This document shows positions 21,026 through 32,016 of a stretch of DNA of 64,000 nucleotides, piece by piece. The translations under genes were made by a program, and so were the position numbers. This DNA is from Anaerotignum propionicum DSM 1682. Lineage in GTDB: Bacteria > Bacillota > Clostridia > Lachnospirales > Anaerotignaceae. Within the stretch, counting starts at the first letter, position 1, and every line of letters begins with the position of its first letter. Under the pieces are notes generated by a model. The model saw only the letters and a program-made list of their open reading frames with translations, did not search any database and was not told the DNA's origin. Location: assembly GCF_001561955.1 (NCBI RefSeq), contig NZ_CP014223.1, positions 2,666,001 through 2,730,000 on the forward strand, in the 5' to 3' direction.

Positions 21026-21673
21026 TTACTCAGTATCCTTTTTGTTTATATGAAACAACGTAATTACACTGTCAAAACACCCTGGCGCAGCCCCAAAAAG
21101 TCGTTCCAGATTAAAGATAAAGGCTCTAACTCTTTTTAATAAATCTTCACCAGTAAGCTTTTCGGAATAGTCATCAAAAACAGTGTTAACATGAGCCACT
21201 ACCATTTCTAAGCTCTCATAAGGATAAGGTGTATGAAATATTCCCTCTTTCATACCATCCTCAATAATATCCATCAGGATAGGTGGTATGCCTTCCAGCA
21301 TTGTCTCATGTGTTTTCTGATGCATTAAAGCATTCTGAGGTCTATGCATCTGCTGGATAAGAACCCCTGGCTTTCCATCTTTATCAGCATTCATTGCCAT
21401 TAACGTCTGAATTAATCGTTTCATTACCGGAATATTTCTATTTTTAGCAATCTGTTTTGCTTCTTCCAAAAGTTTTTCGCAATGTCGCTCTATAAGCGCA
21501 TCTAAAACATCTTCTTTTGATTTAAAATGATAATATACTGTCCCTCTTGCGATTCCCGCCTTTTCTATAATCGCACTGATTGTAGTACCGTCAAAGCCGT
21601 CTATGTTAAACAGCTCCTCTGCGGCATCTAGTATCTCATTTTTACGCACATCGGCTTCTTTAATGATTCGCAT
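21026..21673 (-). CDS. TetR family transcriptional repressor
   Basis: A 215-residue regulator with an N-terminal helix-turn-helix: RKNEILDAAEELF, then TTISAIIEKAGIARGTVYYHFKSKEDVLDAL, the standard TetR DNA-binding block (residues about 8-55). The C-terminal ligand and dimerisation domain is divergent. The ATG at 21673 is best because GGAGG lies eight bases before it. It is the first gene of the operon with the ABC exporter and probably represses its own promoter through the perfect palindrome at 21688-21710, so the inducing molecule may be the pump's cargo. That last step is inference. Confidence 0.92.
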   Translation of the reverse strand: MRIIKEADVRKNEILDAAEELFNIDGFDGTTISAIIEKAGIARGTVYYHFKSKEDVLDALIERHCEKLLEEAKQIAKNRNIPVMKRLIQTLMAMNADKDGKPGVLIQQMHRPQNALMHQKTHETMLEGIPPILMDIIEDGMKEGIFHTPYPYESLEMVVAHVNTVFDDYSEKLTGEDLLKRVRAFIFNLERLFGAAPGCFDSVITLFHINKKDTE

Positions 21674-21687
21674 ATTTATTGCCTCCA

Positions 21688-21710
21688 ATTAGACTGAACG
21701 TCAGTCTAAT
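21688..21710. promoter_or_regulatory. Probable TetR operator
   Basis: Perfect ten-base arms ATTAGACTGA and TCAGTCTAAT with a three-base spacer. It lies directly after the -10 box of the tetR promoter, over the expected transcription start, where bound repressor would block RNA polymerase. Confidence 0.8.
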
Positions 21711-21711
21711 A

Positions 21712-21740
21712 ATTTTATAAGATGCATTGTTTTTTGTCAA
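21712..21740 (-). promoter_or_regulatory. Sigma-A promoter of the tetR-ABC operon
   Basis: Consensus TTGACA at 21735-21740 and TAAAAT at 21712-21717 on the minus strand with a 17-base spacer. Confidence 0.85.
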
Positions 21741-21851
21741 TACATTTTTTTATTGAGTAGTCCGATGTTTGTAAATTCATTCTCATCGTATGAATATAAA
21801 TATACGAATACTAAAATTTGCATATTCTACTTCTTATAGCTATAAATTAGA

Positions 21852-21877
21852 AAAGCCCCGCCAATAGGCGGGGCTTT
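21852..21877. terminator. Intrinsic terminator after rpoC
   Basis: A GC-rich stem, AAAGCCCCGCC with GGCGGGGCTTT around an AATA loop, followed by T on the minus strand, ten bases after the rpoC stop. It separates the rpoBC transcript from the tetR-ABC operon. Confidence 0.92.
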
Positions 21878-21887
21878 CAGATATTCA

Positions 21888-24800
21888 TTAAATCATATCT
21901 TCTTCATCCATATAGATTTCATCATCCTGATAATCGCTTTCGCCACCATCCGGTTGAATTTCTATATTGCGGTATCTAGGCATACCGGTACCTGCTGGAA
22001 TCAGCTTACCGATAATAACGTTTTCCTTCAGACCAATCAATGGATCAATCTTGCCCTTGATTGCAGCTTCCGTCAGAACTCTTGTTGTTTCCTGGAAGGA
22101 TGCCGCAGACAAGAAGGAGTCTGTTGCCAAGGAAGCCTTTGTGATACCCAGAAGTACACGGGCACCATTGGCAGGTGTCTTTCCTTCTTCCTCCAATGCA
22201 GCGTTGGTATTCTCGAAAACAAGCCAGTCAACCAAGCTACCGGGTAAGAATTCTGTATCTCCGTTTTCTTCGATTTTCACACGCTTGAGCATCTGACGAA
22301 CAATAACCTCAATATGCTTATCGTTGATTTCTACACCCTGCAAGCGGTATACACGCTGAACTTCCTGAATCATATAATCCTGAACGCCGCGCAGACCCTT
22401 GATTTTCAAGATGTCATGGGGGTTTACGCTACCTTCTGTGATTTCGTCACCGGCTTCAACCATATCACCGTCATAAACCTTAATTCTGGAGCCGTAAGGA
22501 ATCAAATAATCCTTAATTTCTCCTGTTTCACGGCTTTCAATGGTAACTTCTCTCTTTTTCTTTGTATCCTTCAAAGTGATACGACCGCCGAATTCTGCAA
22601 TAATTGCAAGGCCCTTTGGCTTTCTCGCCTCAAATAATTCCTCGACACGAGGAAGCCCCTGGGTGATGTCATCACCGGCAATACCACCGGTATGGAACGT
22701 ACGCATGGTCAACTGTGTACCGGGCTCGCCGATGGACTGCGCCGCAATAATACCAACGGATTCACCGATACGTACATATCTGCCGCTGGCCATATTGGCA
22801 CCATAACACTTAGCACAAATACCGATATTAGAACGGCAAGTCAATACCGTACGGATTAATACCTTCTTAATGCCTGCCTTTTCCACCTGCTCTGCTTGGT
22901 CAAATGTTATCATAGTATCCTGAGGAACAATCAAATCACCTGTTTCGGGATGGATGATATCAAGAACGGACCATCTACCACGGATTCTTTCCTGCAAGCC
23001 CTCGATTACTTCGTTACCATCCATAAATGCGGATACCCATAAACCGGGTGCCTCCCTATCGCTGTCTTCACAACAATCCCATTCACGAATAATAATATCC
23101 TGAGAAACGTCTACCAAACGACGAGTCAAGTAACCGGAATCGGCTGTTCTGAGAGCGGTATCTGTCAAGCCCTTTCTCGCACCATGGGCGGAGATAAAGT
23201 ACTCCAATACAGATAAGCCTTCACGGAAGTTTGACTTAATAGGCAATTCAATAATACCACCGGAGGGGTTCGCCATCAAACCACGCATACCTGCCAACTG
23301 TTTAATCTGGCTGTTGGAACCACGGGCACCGGAGTTTGCCATCATATAGATGTTGTTATATTTACCCAGACCAGCCAATAGTGCTACAGTAATTTTCTCG
23401 TTAGCAATATTCCATGCTTCAATAACCTTATTGTGACGTTCTTCATCAGTCATCAAACCACGTCTGAACTTTCTGGTAATCAATTCAACCTTTTCCTCTG
23501 CCTCAGCCAAGAATGCAGGTTTTTCCTTAGGAATTTCCATATCAGATACGGATACGGTTAAAGCAGCTTTTGTGGAAAACTTGTAACCTAATGATTTTAT
23601 TTTATCCAAAACTGCTGCGGTTTCAGTGGAACCACAACGATTGATACACCTGTTGATGATTTTACCAATCTGCTTTTTGTCTACCAAGAAGTCAATTTCA
23701 TAACGGAACTTATCTGCTTCGCTGGTTCTATCCACATAACCTAAATTTTGAGGGATTGCTTCGTTGAAAATAATTCTACCAACCGTGGTACGAACCATAC
23801 GAGATTCTTTTACTCCACCAAAAGTCAAAACTTTCTTTACACGAATGGCTTCATGCAACGTAATCTGATGATTGTCATAAGCAAGAATTGCTTCTTTTTC
23901 ATCCTTAAAGGCTTTCATAATCAAATCGCCCTTAGCCTTGATTACATTGCCTGCCTCATCCAACAAATCCTCTTCATAACGGTGATTTAAATCTTCTCTT
24001 TCAAGTGTCAGATAGTACATACCCAAAATCATATCCTGAGAAGGCACTGTAACAGGGGCACCATCAGAAGGCTTCAAGAGGTTGTTTGGAGAAAGCAGTA
24101 AGAAACGGCATTCTGCCTGAGCCTCTACAGAAAGAGGAACGTGAACAGCCATCTGGTCACCGTCAAAATCGGCATTATAAGCAGTACATACCAAAGGATG
24201 CAGCTTAATTGCACGACCCTCTACCAAAACAGGCTCAAAGGCCTGAATACCTAATCTATGCAGTGTTGGGGCACGGTTCAACATAACGGGATGCTCTTTG
24301 ATAACATCCTCCAATATATCCCAAACCTCAGTTTGCAATCTTTCTACCATTCTTTTTGCGGATTTGATGTTGTGTGCCAAGCCATCTTCCACCAGCTTTT
24401 TCATAACGAAAGGCTTAAACAATTCGATAGCCATTTCCTTTGGCAAGCCGCACTGGAAAATTTTCAGCTCAGGGCCAACAACGATAACGGAACGTCCTGA
24501 GTAGTCAACACGCTTACCCAAAAGATTCTGACGGAAACGACCCTGCTTACCTTTGAGCATATCGGAAAGAGATTTCAATGCACGGTTACCGGGGCCTGTT
24601 ACAGGTCTACCACGTCTGCCGTTGTCAATCAAAGCATCCACGGCTTCTTGCAGCATTCTCTTTTCGTTTCTAACAATAATATCAGGTGCACCCAAATCCA
24701 AAAGTCTCTTCAAACGGTTATTTCTATTAATAACACGTCTGTACAAATCATTTAAGTCACTTGTGGCAAAACGTCCGCCATCCAGCTGAACCATAGGACG

Positions 24801-25529
24801 GATATCAGGAGGAATGACAGGAATAACATCCAGAATCATCCACTCAGGTTTGTTACCGGAAATTCTGAAGCTTTCGATTACCTCCAGCTTTTTGATAATA
24901 CGAACTCTCTTCTGTCCTGCTGTAGTTTCCAAATCCCTTTTCAGTTCAACAGATTCCTTTTCCAAATCAATATCCATCAACAGCTGCTTTACTGCTTCTG
25001 CACCCATAGCAGCCACAAATGTGTTACCAAACTTATCATATGCTTCTCTGTATTCTCTTTCGCTCAAAAGCTGTTTATACTGCAATTCTGTATTGCCGGC
25101 ATCCAGTACAACGTAGGAAGCAAAATACAAAATTTTCTCCAAAGCTCTGGGGCTCATGGCAAGAATTAAGCCCATTCTGGAAGGGATACCCTTGAAGTAC
25201 CAGATATGAGAAACAGGTGCCGCCAATTCGATATGACCCATTCTTTCACGTCTTACCTTCGCCTTGGTTACCTCAACCCCACAGCGATCGCAAATAACGC
25301 CTTTGTAACGAATTCTTTTATATTTACCACAGTGGCATTCCCAGTCCTTCGTAGGTCCGAAAATTCTTTCACAAAAAAGACCGTCCTTTTCAGGCTTTAA
25401 TGTTCTGTAGTTAATTGTTTCAGGTTTTTTAACCTCGCCTCTTGACCACTCACGGATTTTTTCGGGAGACGCCAAACCAATCTTAATGGAATCAAAAACG
25501 ATTCCCTGTTCATTATTCTGTGCATTCAT
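21888..25529 (-). CDS. rpoC: RNA polymerase subunit beta'
   Basis: A 1213-residue catalytic subunit of typical Firmicutes length. The N-terminal zinc site is CHCG...CDRCGVEV (about residues 60-78), the Mg-binding catalytic loop is [12 protein letters not shown] near residue 460, and a second zinc cluster is built from [17 protein letters not shown] further on. The bridge helix and trigger loop regions follow, including [16 protein letters not shown]. The C-terminus is acidic ([16 protein letters not shown]). The ATG follows AAAGGAG, 17 bases after rpoB. It forms a two-gene unit with rpoB and ends in a strong terminator. Confidence 0.98.
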   Translation of the reverse strand: MNAQNNEQGIVFDSIKIGLASPEKIREWSRGEVKKPETINYRTLKPEKDGLFCERIFGPTKDWECHCGKYKRIRYKGVICDRCGVEVTKAKVRRERMGHIELAAPVSHIWYFKGIPSRMGLILAMSPRALEKILYFASYVVLDAGNTELQYKQLLSEREYREAYDKFGNTFVAAMGAEAVKQLLMDIDLEKESVELKRDLETTAGQKRVRIIKKLEVIESFRISGNKPEWMILDVIPVIPPDIRPMVQLDGGRFATSDLNDLYRRVINRNNRLKRLLDLGAPDIIVRNEKRMLQEAVDALIDNGRRGRPVTGPGNRALKSLSDMLKGKQGRFRQNLLGKRVDYSGRSVIVVGPELKIFQCGLPKEMAIELFKPFVMKKLVEDGLAHNIKSAKRMVERLQTEVWDILEDVIKEHPVMLNRAPTLHRLGIQAFEPVLVEGRAIKLHPLVCTAYNADFDGDQMAVHVPLSVEAQAECRFLLLSPNNLLKPSDGAPVTVPSQDMILGMYYLTLEREDLNHRYEEDLLDEAGNVIKAKGDLIMKAFKDEKEAILAYDNHQITLHEAIRVKKVLTFGGVKESRMVRTTVGRIIFNEAIPQNLGYVDRTSEADKFRYEIDFLVDKKQIGKIINRCINRCGSTETAAVLDKIKSLGYKFSTKAALTVSVSDMEIPKEKPAFLAEAEEKVELITRKFRRGLMTDEERHNKVIEAWNIANEKITVALLAGLGKYNNIYMMANSGARGSNSQIKQLAGMRGLMANPSGGIIELPIKSNFREGLSVLEYFISAHGARKGLTDTALRTADSGYLTRRLVDVSQDIIIREWDCCEDSDREAPGLWVSAFMDGNEVIEGLQERIRGRWSVLDIIHPETGDLIVPQDTMITFDQAEQVEKAGIKKVLIRTVLTCRSNIGICAKCYGANMASGRYVRIGESVGIIAAQSIGEPGTQLTMRTFHTGGIAGDDITQGLPRVEELFEARKPKGLAIIAEFGGRITLKDTKKKREVTIESRETGEIKDYLIPYGSRIKVYDGDMVEAGDEITEGSVNPHDILKIKGLRGVQDYMIQEVQRVYRLQGVEINDKHIEVIVRQMLKRVKIEENGDTEFLPGSLVDWLVFENTNAALEEEGKTPANGARVLLGITKASLATDSFLSAASFQETTRVLTEAAIKGKIDPLIGLKENVIIGKLIPAGTGMPRYRNIEIQPDGGESDYQDDEIYMDEEDMI

Positions 25530-25546
25530 GGCTGTGTTCTCCTTTC

Positions 25547-28500
25547 TTACTCCTCATCCAAAAATTCGTCTTCCAGCAAGTCTTCTTCGAACTCATCCTC
25601 AACCAAATCATCGGTTTCAGTTTCCACTTCGGCTTCAACACCTTCTTCGCCGTCAAAGAGGAAATCAACCAACTCTTCTTCCGCTGTTAAAGGTCTGGGA
25701 CGACGATAGTCTTGTTCTTCTGCATCAAACCCATCAATATTCACATTCAGGTCATCCACATCCTCGATGGATTCTTTGATTTCAACCTCAGTCTGGTCTT
25801 CACGCAGAACACGAATATCCAACGCCAAGGACTGCAATTCCTTCAACAATACCTTGAAGGATTCAGGCACACCGGGTTCAGGGATATTTTCACCCTTAAC
25901 AATAGATTCGTAAGTCTTAACACGACCAACAATATCGTCAGATTTCACAGTCAAGATTTCCTGAAGGGTATAAGCTGCGCCGTATGCTTCCAGCGCCCAA
26001 ACTTCCATTTCACCGAAACGCTGACCGCCAAACTGTGCCTTACCGCCCAAAGGCTGCTGTGTAACTAAGGAGTAAGGGCCTGTGGAACGAGCATGAATCT
26101 TATCATCAACCAAATGGTGAAGCTTCAAGTAGTGCATGAAACCGATGGTTACACGGTTATCGAAAAATTCACCGGTACGACCGTCACGCAAGGAAACCTT
26201 ACCGTCTCTGGAAAGCGCAACACCCTTCCACTCTTCTCTGTGATCTCTGTTTGCATAGAGCTCATCAAGCACGTCACCTTGCAATAAGGGCTTCCATTTT
26301 TCGGAGAATTCTTCCCAGCTTGTATTTACATAGTCGTTGGCCATTTCCAACGTATCCATAATGTCAATTTCGTTTGCACCGTCAAATACAGGTGTACTGA
26401 TTTTCCAGCCCAAAGCCTTTGCCGCTAAGGAAAGGTGGGTTTCCAAAACCTGACCGATATTCATACGAGAAGGAATACCCAGAGGGTTCAAAACGATATC
26501 CAAAGGTCTTCCGTTTGGAAGAAAAGGCATATCTTCTACAGGGAGTACGCGGGAAACAACACCCTTGTTACCATGACGACCCGCCATTTTATCACCAACA
26601 GAAATTTTTCTCTTCTGGGCAATATAAACACGAACCAACTGGTTTACACCGGGACCTACATCGTCGCCGTTTTCTCTTGTAAAGATTTTTACATCAACAA
26701 TGATACCTGTTTCACCGTGGGGCACACGCAGGGAGGTATCTCTAACCTCTCTTGCCTTTTCACCGAAAATGGCACGAAGGAGTCTTTCTTCCGCTGTCAG
26801 CTCTGTTTCACCCTTAGGTGTAACCTTACCAACCAAAATATCGTTGGGGCGAACTTCAGCACCAATACGAACGATACCTCTTTCATCCAAATCTTTCAGC
26901 GCATCATCACCAACGTTAGGAATATCTCTTGTGATTTCTTCAGGTCCCAGCTTCGTGTCTCTGGCGTCAGCTTCAAATTCACTGATATGAACAGAGGTAT
27001 AAACGTCTTCCTGAACCAGTCTTTCGCTAAGCAAAACAGCATCCTCGTAGTTGTAACCTTCCCATGTCATAAATCCGATAAGGGGGTTTTTGCCTAAAGC
27101 CAATTCACCCTGACATGTGGATGCACCATCGGCAATAATCATGCCCGGCTCTACCCTGTCGCCCACATTGATAATAGGCTTCTGGTTTAAGCAAGTGCTC
27201 TGGTTACTTCTTTGATATTTTACCATTTTGTATCTGTCTCTTTGAGATGCATCGTTACGTACAACAATTTCATCTGCGGAAATTCTCTCAACCACACCGC
27301 CATTTTTTGCAATTACACAAATACCGGAATCCTTTGCGGTTTTATATTCCATACCTGTACCAACAATAGGAGAATCTGTCACCATCAAAGGCACAGCCTG
27401 ACGCTGCATGTTGGAACCCATCAGCGCACGGTTCGCATCGTCATTTTCCAAGAAAGGAATCAGGGCTGTAGCAACAGAAACCATCTGCTTGGGAGAAACG
27501 TCCATCAAGTGAATTTGATTTTGGTCAACCTCGATAATTTCCTCTTTGTGACGACCGGTTACCTTTTTATGAACAAAGTGACCTTCATCATCTAAAGGCT
27601 CATTCGCCTGAGCAACGTTATAGTTTTCTTCTTCATCAGCAGTTACATAAATAAATTCCTCTGTAACACGAGGTTCATCACCACTGTTATCCACCTTTCT
27701 GTAAGGTGCTTCGATGAAACCATATTCGTTAATTCTTGCAAAGGTAGCAAGGGTATTAATCAAACCGATGTTAGGGCCTTCTGGGGTCTCAATGGGGCAC
27801 ATTCTGCCATAATGAGAATGGTGAACGTCTCGAACCTCGAAGCCCGCTCTTTCTCTTGACAAACCACCGGGTCCCAAAGCGGATAAACGACGCTTATGTG
27901 TCAATTCGGAAAGAGGGTTATTCTGATCCATAAACTGAGATAACTGAGAGCTGCCGAAGAACTCTTTAATGGCAGCCGTTACAGGACGAACGTTTACCAA
28001 CGCCTGCGGTGTAACTACAGCCAAATCCTGGGTTGTCATTCTTTCCCTTACCACTCTCTCCATTCTGGAAAGACCGATACGGAATTGGTTTTGCAGCAAT
28101 TCGCCAACGGAGCGAATACGTCTGTTGCCTAAGTGGTCAATATCATCCACATTTCCATATGCATAATCCAAATGTAATACATAGTTAATCGATGCAAAGA
28201 TATCTTCCAATGTAATATGCTTTGGAATCAATTCATGAATGTTTTCCTTAATCGCAGCGGCAACTTCCTCTGGGCTCTGGTATTCTTCCAAAATGCGCAT
28301 CAACAATGGATAGTATACCATCTCTCTGATGCCCAAATCCTCTGCCTTCAAGCCAAACTCTTCAATGTAGCCATCAATTTCAACAGCCTGATTACTCAAA
28401 ACCTTCAGCGTTCTATCTTCAACTTCAACATATACGCTGCGAACGCCTGTGTTCTGAATTTCTTCACACATATCCATTGTTAAAATGGTACCTGCTTCAG

Positions 28501-29419
28501 CAACCACTTCACCTGTCATAGGGTCAACAATGTTTTGAGCAAGCTTTGCACCACGAATTCGGTTTTTCAGAGCAAGTTTCTTATTGAATTTGTAGCGTCC
28601 AACCTTCGCCAAATCATAACGCTTAGGATCAAAGAACATACCATCCAACAAGGACTTGGAGCTTTCTACAGTAGGAGGCTCACCGGGACGAAGTTTTTTA
28701 TAAATTTCAATTAAGCCTTCTTCATGGTTCTTGGAAATATCTTTTTCCAAGGTAGCCAAGATTTTAGGCTCTTCACCAAACATTTCAAGAATTTCAGCAT
28801 CTGTACCAAGACCCATTGCACGAATCAAAACAGTAACGGGTACCTTTCTGGTACGATCCACACGAACATAAAAAACATCATTAGAATCTGTTTCATATTC
28901 CAGCCACGCACCTCTATTGGGGATGACCGTGGCAGAGATCAGCTTTTTGCCGACCTTATCATAATCAGAAGCATAGTAAATGCCGGGAGAACGAACAAGC
29001 TGGCTAACAATAACACGTTCCGCACCATTTATAATAAAGGTACCGGTTTCGGTCATTAAAGGGAAATCCCCCATAAAAATTTCCTGTTCCTTTAATTCAT
29101 CCATTTCTCTATTGTAAAGTCTGGCCTTCACCTTAAGGGCTGCCGCAAAGGTTGCATCCCGCTCTTTACATTCTTCAATGGAGAATTTAGGCTCGGAATC
29201 CAGTGAAAAATCAATGAATTCCAATACAAGATTGCCGCTAAAGTCTGTAATTGGTGAAACATCCTCAAATACTTCCTTCAGCCCCTCACTTAAAAACCAC
29301 TGGTAGCTGTTTTTCTGCACTTCAATCAAATTGGGCATTTCCAAAACCTCATTGATTCTGGAATAGCTCAATCTGGTTGTGTCGCCCAAACGGAGTGCAT
29401 GAATTCTGTTTTTTTCCAT
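25547..29419 (-). CDS. rpoB: RNA polymerase subunit beta
   Basis: A 1290-residue subunit. Visible landmarks are the N-terminal [20 protein letters not shown], the rifampicin region with [30 protein letters not shown] (rifampicin-sensitive sequence), [14 protein letters not shown], the [12 protein letters not shown] motif and the [24 protein letters not shown] block. The C-terminus is a long acidic tail rich in Glu and Asp (about 50 residues), as in several clostridia. The ATG at 29419 follows GAGAGGTG; the frame extends to 29509 without support. It is driven by the promoter at 29823-29851 with a leader of about 400 bases, and rplJL is no longer directly upstream. Confidence 0.97.
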   Translation of the reverse strand: MEKNRIHALRLGDTTRLSYSRINEVLEMPNLIEVQKNSYQWFLSEGLKEVFEDVSPITDFSGNLVLEFIDFSLDSEPKFSIEECKERDATFAAALKVKARLYNREMDELKEQEIFMGDFPLMTETGTFIINGAERVIVSQLVRSPGIYYASDYDKVGKKLISATVIPNRGAWLEYETDSNDVFYVRVDRTRKVPVTVLIRAMGLGTDAEILEMFGEEPKILATLEKDISKNHEEGLIEIYKKLRPGEPPTVESSKSLLDGMFFDPKRYDLAKVGRYKFNKKLALKNRIRGAKLAQNIVDPMTGEVVAEAGTILTMDMCEEIQNTGVRSVYVEVEDRTLKVLSNQAVEIDGYIEEFGLKAEDLGIREMVYYPLLMRILEEYQSPEEVAAAIKENIHELIPKHITLEDIFASINYVLHLDYAYGNVDDIDHLGNRRIRSVGELLQNQFRIGLSRMERVVRERMTTQDLAVVTPQALVNVRPVTAAIKEFFGSSQLSQFMDQNNPLSELTHKRRLSALGPGGLSRERAGFEVRDVHHSHYGRMCPIETPEGPNIGLINTLATFARINEYGFIEAPYRKVDNSGDEPRVTEEFIYVTADEEENYNVAQANEPLDDEGHFVHKKVTGRHKEEIIEVDQNQIHLMDVSPKQMVSVATALIPFLENDDANRALMGSNMQRQAVPLMVTDSPIVGTGMEYKTAKDSGICVIAKNGGVVERISADEIVVRNDASQRDRYKMVKYQRSNQSTCLNQKPIINVGDRVEPGMIIADGASTCQGELALGKNPLIGFMTWEGYNYEDAVLLSERLVQEDVYTSVHISEFEADARDTKLGPEEITRDIPNVGDDALKDLDERGIVRIGAEVRPNDILVGKVTPKGETELTAEERLLRAIFGEKAREVRDTSLRVPHGETGIIVDVKIFTRENGDDVGPGVNQLVRVYIAQKRKISVGDKMAGRHGNKGVVSRVLPVEDMPFLPNGRPLDIVLNPLGIPSRMNIGQVLETHLSLAAKALGWKISTPVFDGANEIDIMDTLEMANDYVNTSWEEFSEKWKPLLQGDVLDELYANRDHREEWKGVALSRDGKVSLRDGRTGEFFDNRVTIGFMHYLKLHHLVDDKIHARSTGPYSLVTQQPLGGKAQFGGQRFGEMEVWALEAYGAAYTLQEILTVKSDDIVGRVKTYESIVKGENIPEPGVPESFKVLLKELQSLALDIRVLREDQTEVEIKESIEDVDDLNVNIDGFDAEEQDYRRPRPLTAEEELVDFLFDGEEGVEAEVETETDDLVEDEFEEDLLEDEFLDEE

Positions 29420-29749
29420 CTTGTCACCTCTCGAAATAATGATTGCATCGACATAAACACCGCTTCCATATAAGCAAGCGAAAAGGGTTATCCCCCTGTC
29501 TGGACACAAAAAATTTAGAACTGCTTAAACAAAGCTAGACCTTTGCCTGCTCCGCCTTTGATCAGCGGCCATGACAAAAGCCTCTTTCTTTAAGAAATTC
29601 TAATCCTTACCATTGAGTATTAGGCCAAAAAACGCCTTACCCTCGTATATATTGAACAAAAAACAACCCCCCATAAATCATAAAACAGTTTAGTTTACCC
29701 AGTAAAATAGGCAAATTCAACCAAAAATCAATCGGATACCAAAAATCTG

Positions 29750-29778
29750 TTGAACTTTAATTTCCATTGTGTTATACT
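29750..29778 (+). promoter_or_regulatory. Unassigned sigma-A-like promoter facing the rpoB promoter
   Basis: TTGAAC at 29750-29755 and TATACT at 29773-29778 with a 17-base spacer. Its transcript would begin near 29785 and run into a GC-rich hairpin at 29839-29854 followed by CCTTTTTT. It might serve queH with a long leader, or make a short RNA. Confidence 0.5.
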
Positions 29779-29822
29779 GCTTTTAAGTTGGGACATTGTC
29801 CATATTCGCCAATGTGTGAAAT

Positions 29823-29851
29823 ATTTTACCATTTTTGCGGCTTGCTGTCAA
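29823..29851 (-). promoter_or_regulatory. Sigma-A promoter of rpoBC
   Basis: Consensus TTGACA at 29846-29851 and TAAAAT at 29823-29828, 17 bases apart, on the minus strand, about 400 bases before rpoB. Confidence 0.75.
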
Positions 29852-30113
29852 GCCCCTTTTTTATTGGCTTTTTCAAGGATTTTCTGCTTTTTATCAATGT
29901 CATAAATCCTGAGCTTTTTTCCATTCTATTTTATCTCCGATTTTTCTGTCGAATCAACTCAAAATTTGAATTCGCACAAATTCTATGATAAATTTAAATA
30001 AATGTTTGTTAATATTTTTTGTTTCATATCCCTTAAAAAATATCATTTTTGTGAGAAAATATTGTACTTTTTTAAATACATTCTTATTCCCCCTCATATC
30101 TTCCTTACTTTTA

Positions 30114-30142
30114 TTGCAAAAAGTTCTAAAAAGTTATATAGT
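30114..30142 (+). promoter_or_regulatory. Sigma-A promoter of queH
   Basis: TTGCAA at 30114-30119 and TATAGT at 30137-30142 with a 17-base spacer; the leader would be only about 15 bases. Confidence 0.65.
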
Positions 30143-30162
30143 TTTGAATGAGGTGAATGATT

Positions 30163-30816
30163 GTGACCAAAGAAAATTATCAGCATATATTAGAAAAGAC
30201 CTTAAAACAATTAGAGCAGACAAAGAAACGACCGAGGCTATTGTTGCATAGCTGTTGCGGCCCATGCTCCTCTTACGTTTTGGAATATCTGTCTACTTAT
30301 TTCGATATTACTATCTTTTATTACAACCCCAATATTGCTCCTTTCGAAGAATTCACTTTTCGTGCTGAGGAGCAGCAAAAGCTATTAAAAGAGATCTCCT
30401 TAGCTTCTCCCGCCTCCTTTTTATTAGGGACGTATGACTCTGCCGCCTTCTTCGAATTGGCGAAGGGACACGAGAATGAACCTGAAGGCGGGCTTCGCTG
30501 TAAAGCATGCTACAAACTTCGTCTGCGCAAAACTGCAGAAGAAGCTAAAAAGGAAGGCTTTGATTACTTCACCACTACCCTTAGCATCAGCCCCCACAAG
30601 GACGCCCAATCACTGAACCAAATCGGCAAGGAATTATCAGAAGAATATGATATACCTTATTTATTTTCAGACTTCAAAAAACGAGATGGCTATCGTCGTT
30701 CCTGTCAATTATCTGAAATATATGGTCTTTACCGACAGAATTATTGCGGCTGCCCCTATTCAAAACTGGAGGCAGATCTACGTCATGGTAATTCTAACCA
30801 GAATTCCCATAATTGA
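30163..30816 (+). CDS. queH: Epoxyqueuosine reductase QueH
   Basis: A roughly 217-residue enzyme of the QueH (DUF208) family, the non-cobalamin replacement for QueG, which reduces epoxyqueuosine to queuosine in the wobble position of certain tRNAs. Diagnostic cysteine motifs are visible: HSCCGPC near residue 28, a CxxC in RCKACYKLRL, and YCGCPYS near the C-terminus, which bind an iron-sulfur cluster and a metal. GAGGTG at 30150-30155 is ideally placed for the GTG at 30163; the ATG at 30157 is too close. The gene is on the opposite strand to all its ribosomal neighbours and precedes the transporter gene by 22 bases. Confidence 0.93.
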   Translation: MTKENYQHILEKTLKQLEQTKKRPRLLLHSCCGPCSSYVLEYLSTYFDITIFYYNPNIAPFEEFTFRAEEQQKLLKEISLASPASFLLGTYDSAAFFELAKGHENEPEGGLRCKACYKLRLRKTAEEAKKEGFDYFTTTLSISPHKDAQSLNQIGKELSEEYDIPYLFSDFKKRDGYRRSCQLSEIYGLYRQNYCGCPYSKLEADLRHGNSNQNSHN

Positions 30817-30838
30817 AACATAGAAAGGATCTGTAAAT

Positions 30839-31744
30839 ATGAGTCAACGTCAAAAGGGCATCTTGTGCATCATCCTGTCCTCCTTTTCTTTCGCCATGAT
30901 GAATCTTTTTGTTCATATGGCAGGGGAATTGCCCTCAATTCAAAAGAGCTTTTTCCGAAATTTTATCGCAATGCTATTTGCCCTTGCAATCTTACTTAAG
31001 GAAAAGCCCGTTGTCTCTTTAGACAAAGAGTCCAAGAGATATTTAATCTACCGTTCTGTATTTGGTACCATTGGCATCGTATGTAATTTTTATGCCGTTG
31101 ACCATATGTTACTCTCAGATGCATCTTTACTAAATAAGATGTCACCGTTTTTTTCTGTTTTATTTGCAATATTATTTTTGAAGGAAAAAATCAATTTATT
31201 TCAACTATTTTCAATTATTTTTGCTTTTATCGGCGCACTGTTTGTGATTAAGCCAACTGGCATAAACCTAAACACCCTTCCAGCAAACCTAAACACCCTT
31301 CCAGCTTTGGTTGGTCTATTCGGGGGTATTTGTGCAGGAGCCGCTTACACCTTCGTGCGGGCCATGGGTCAAAGAGGTGTACAGGGGCCCGTAATCGTAT
31401 TCTTTTTTTCCACCTTCTCCTGTTTGGTTACATTGCCTTACTTAGTCTTTCAATTCCATCCCATGAGCCTTTACCAAACAGTCATGCTGCTTCTTACAGG
31501 ACTTGCTGCAACAGGCGGGCAATTTGGTATCACTGCCGCTTATTGCTACGCACCTGCAAAGGAAATCTCTGTTTTTGACTACTCACAAATTCCCTTTGCC
31601 GCTTTATTGGGTTTTGTTTTTTTCGGTCAAATACCCGATTTATATAGTTGGTTTGGCTATTTCATTATTTGTGGCACAGCCTTGGCAATGTTTTTGTATT
31701 TAAACGAGCATTTTCATAAAAGTAAGGAAGTCCTTACTAAATAG
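30839..31744 (+). CDS. EamA/DMT family transporter
   Basis: A 301-residue permease with ten membrane segments in two EamA repeats (about residues 5-138 and 157-292), the usual drug/metabolite transporter layout. The first repeat ends GALFVIKP. The linker between the repeats contains a perfect direct duplication, NLNTLPA at residues 143-149 and 150-156. Substrate is unknown; transport of a queuosine precursor is conceivable because of the queH neighbour but is pure guess, since such transporters are usually of other families. Translated from an AAAGG site 22 bases after queH. Confidence 0.88.
   Translation: MSQRQKGILCIILSSFSFAMMNLFVHMAGELPSIQKSFFRNFIAMLFALAILLKEKPVVSLDKESKRYLIYRSVFGTIGIVCNFYAVDHMLLSDASLLNKMSPFFSVLFAILFLKEKINLFQLFSIIFAFIGALFVIKPTGINLNTLPANLNTLPALVGLFGGICAGAAYTFVRAMGQRGVQGPVIVFFFSTFSCLVTLPYLVFQFHPMSLYQTVMLLLTGLAATGGQFGITAAYCYAPAKEISVFDYSQIPFAALLGFVFFGQIPDLYSWFGYFIICGTALAMFLYLNEHFHKSKEVLTK
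31264..31305 (+). repeat. 21-base perfect tandem duplication inside the EamA gene
   Basis: Two identical 21-base units lie side by side (31264-31284 and 31285-31305). The length is a multiple of three, so seven codons are added without loss of frame. Confidence 0.95.
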
Positions 31745-31968
31745 TAAAGCATCTTTCCATTGGAGAATCTATTTTTGATATTTAAGTGCACTTCTAGATA
31801 TTTTTAATATCTGCTGTGCACTTTTCTTTTCTATAACTATAATCTCTATTTCTTCCTTATTTTGAGACACTTTATTCTGTATAATTACATTTGGAAGTCA
31901 TAGATCTAAATAAAGTAAGCATTCAAAATAATATTATTTCGATATCCTCTTAATCCATAACACAACAA

Positions 31969-32001
31969 AAAACCCCGAAAACATAATGCTTTCGGGGTTT
32001 T
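31969..32001. terminator. Intrinsic terminator after rplL
   Basis: Twelve-base perfect arms AAAACCCCGAAA and TTTCGGGGTTTT with a nine-base loop; T run on the minus strand. It isolates rplJL from rpoBC and may also stop the queH-EamA transcript. Confidence 0.92.
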
Positions 32002-32016
32002 CATTCAAGCGTTTAA

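Larger units (their letters stand above)
29420..30162. other. Divergent rpoB-queH intergenic region
   Basis: About 740 bases with no supported gene. It contains the rpoB promoter and a long leader on the minus strand, a second, unassigned plus-strand promoter at 29750-29778, and the queH promoter at 30114-30142. The rpoB leader is long enough to hold RNA structure but I recognise no known family. Confidence 0.55.

Noticed and set aside
29785-30150. Possible preQ1 riboswitch before queH
   Set aside because: No preQ1-type stem and A-rich tail could be found, and the nearest promoter leaves a leader of only about 15 bases.
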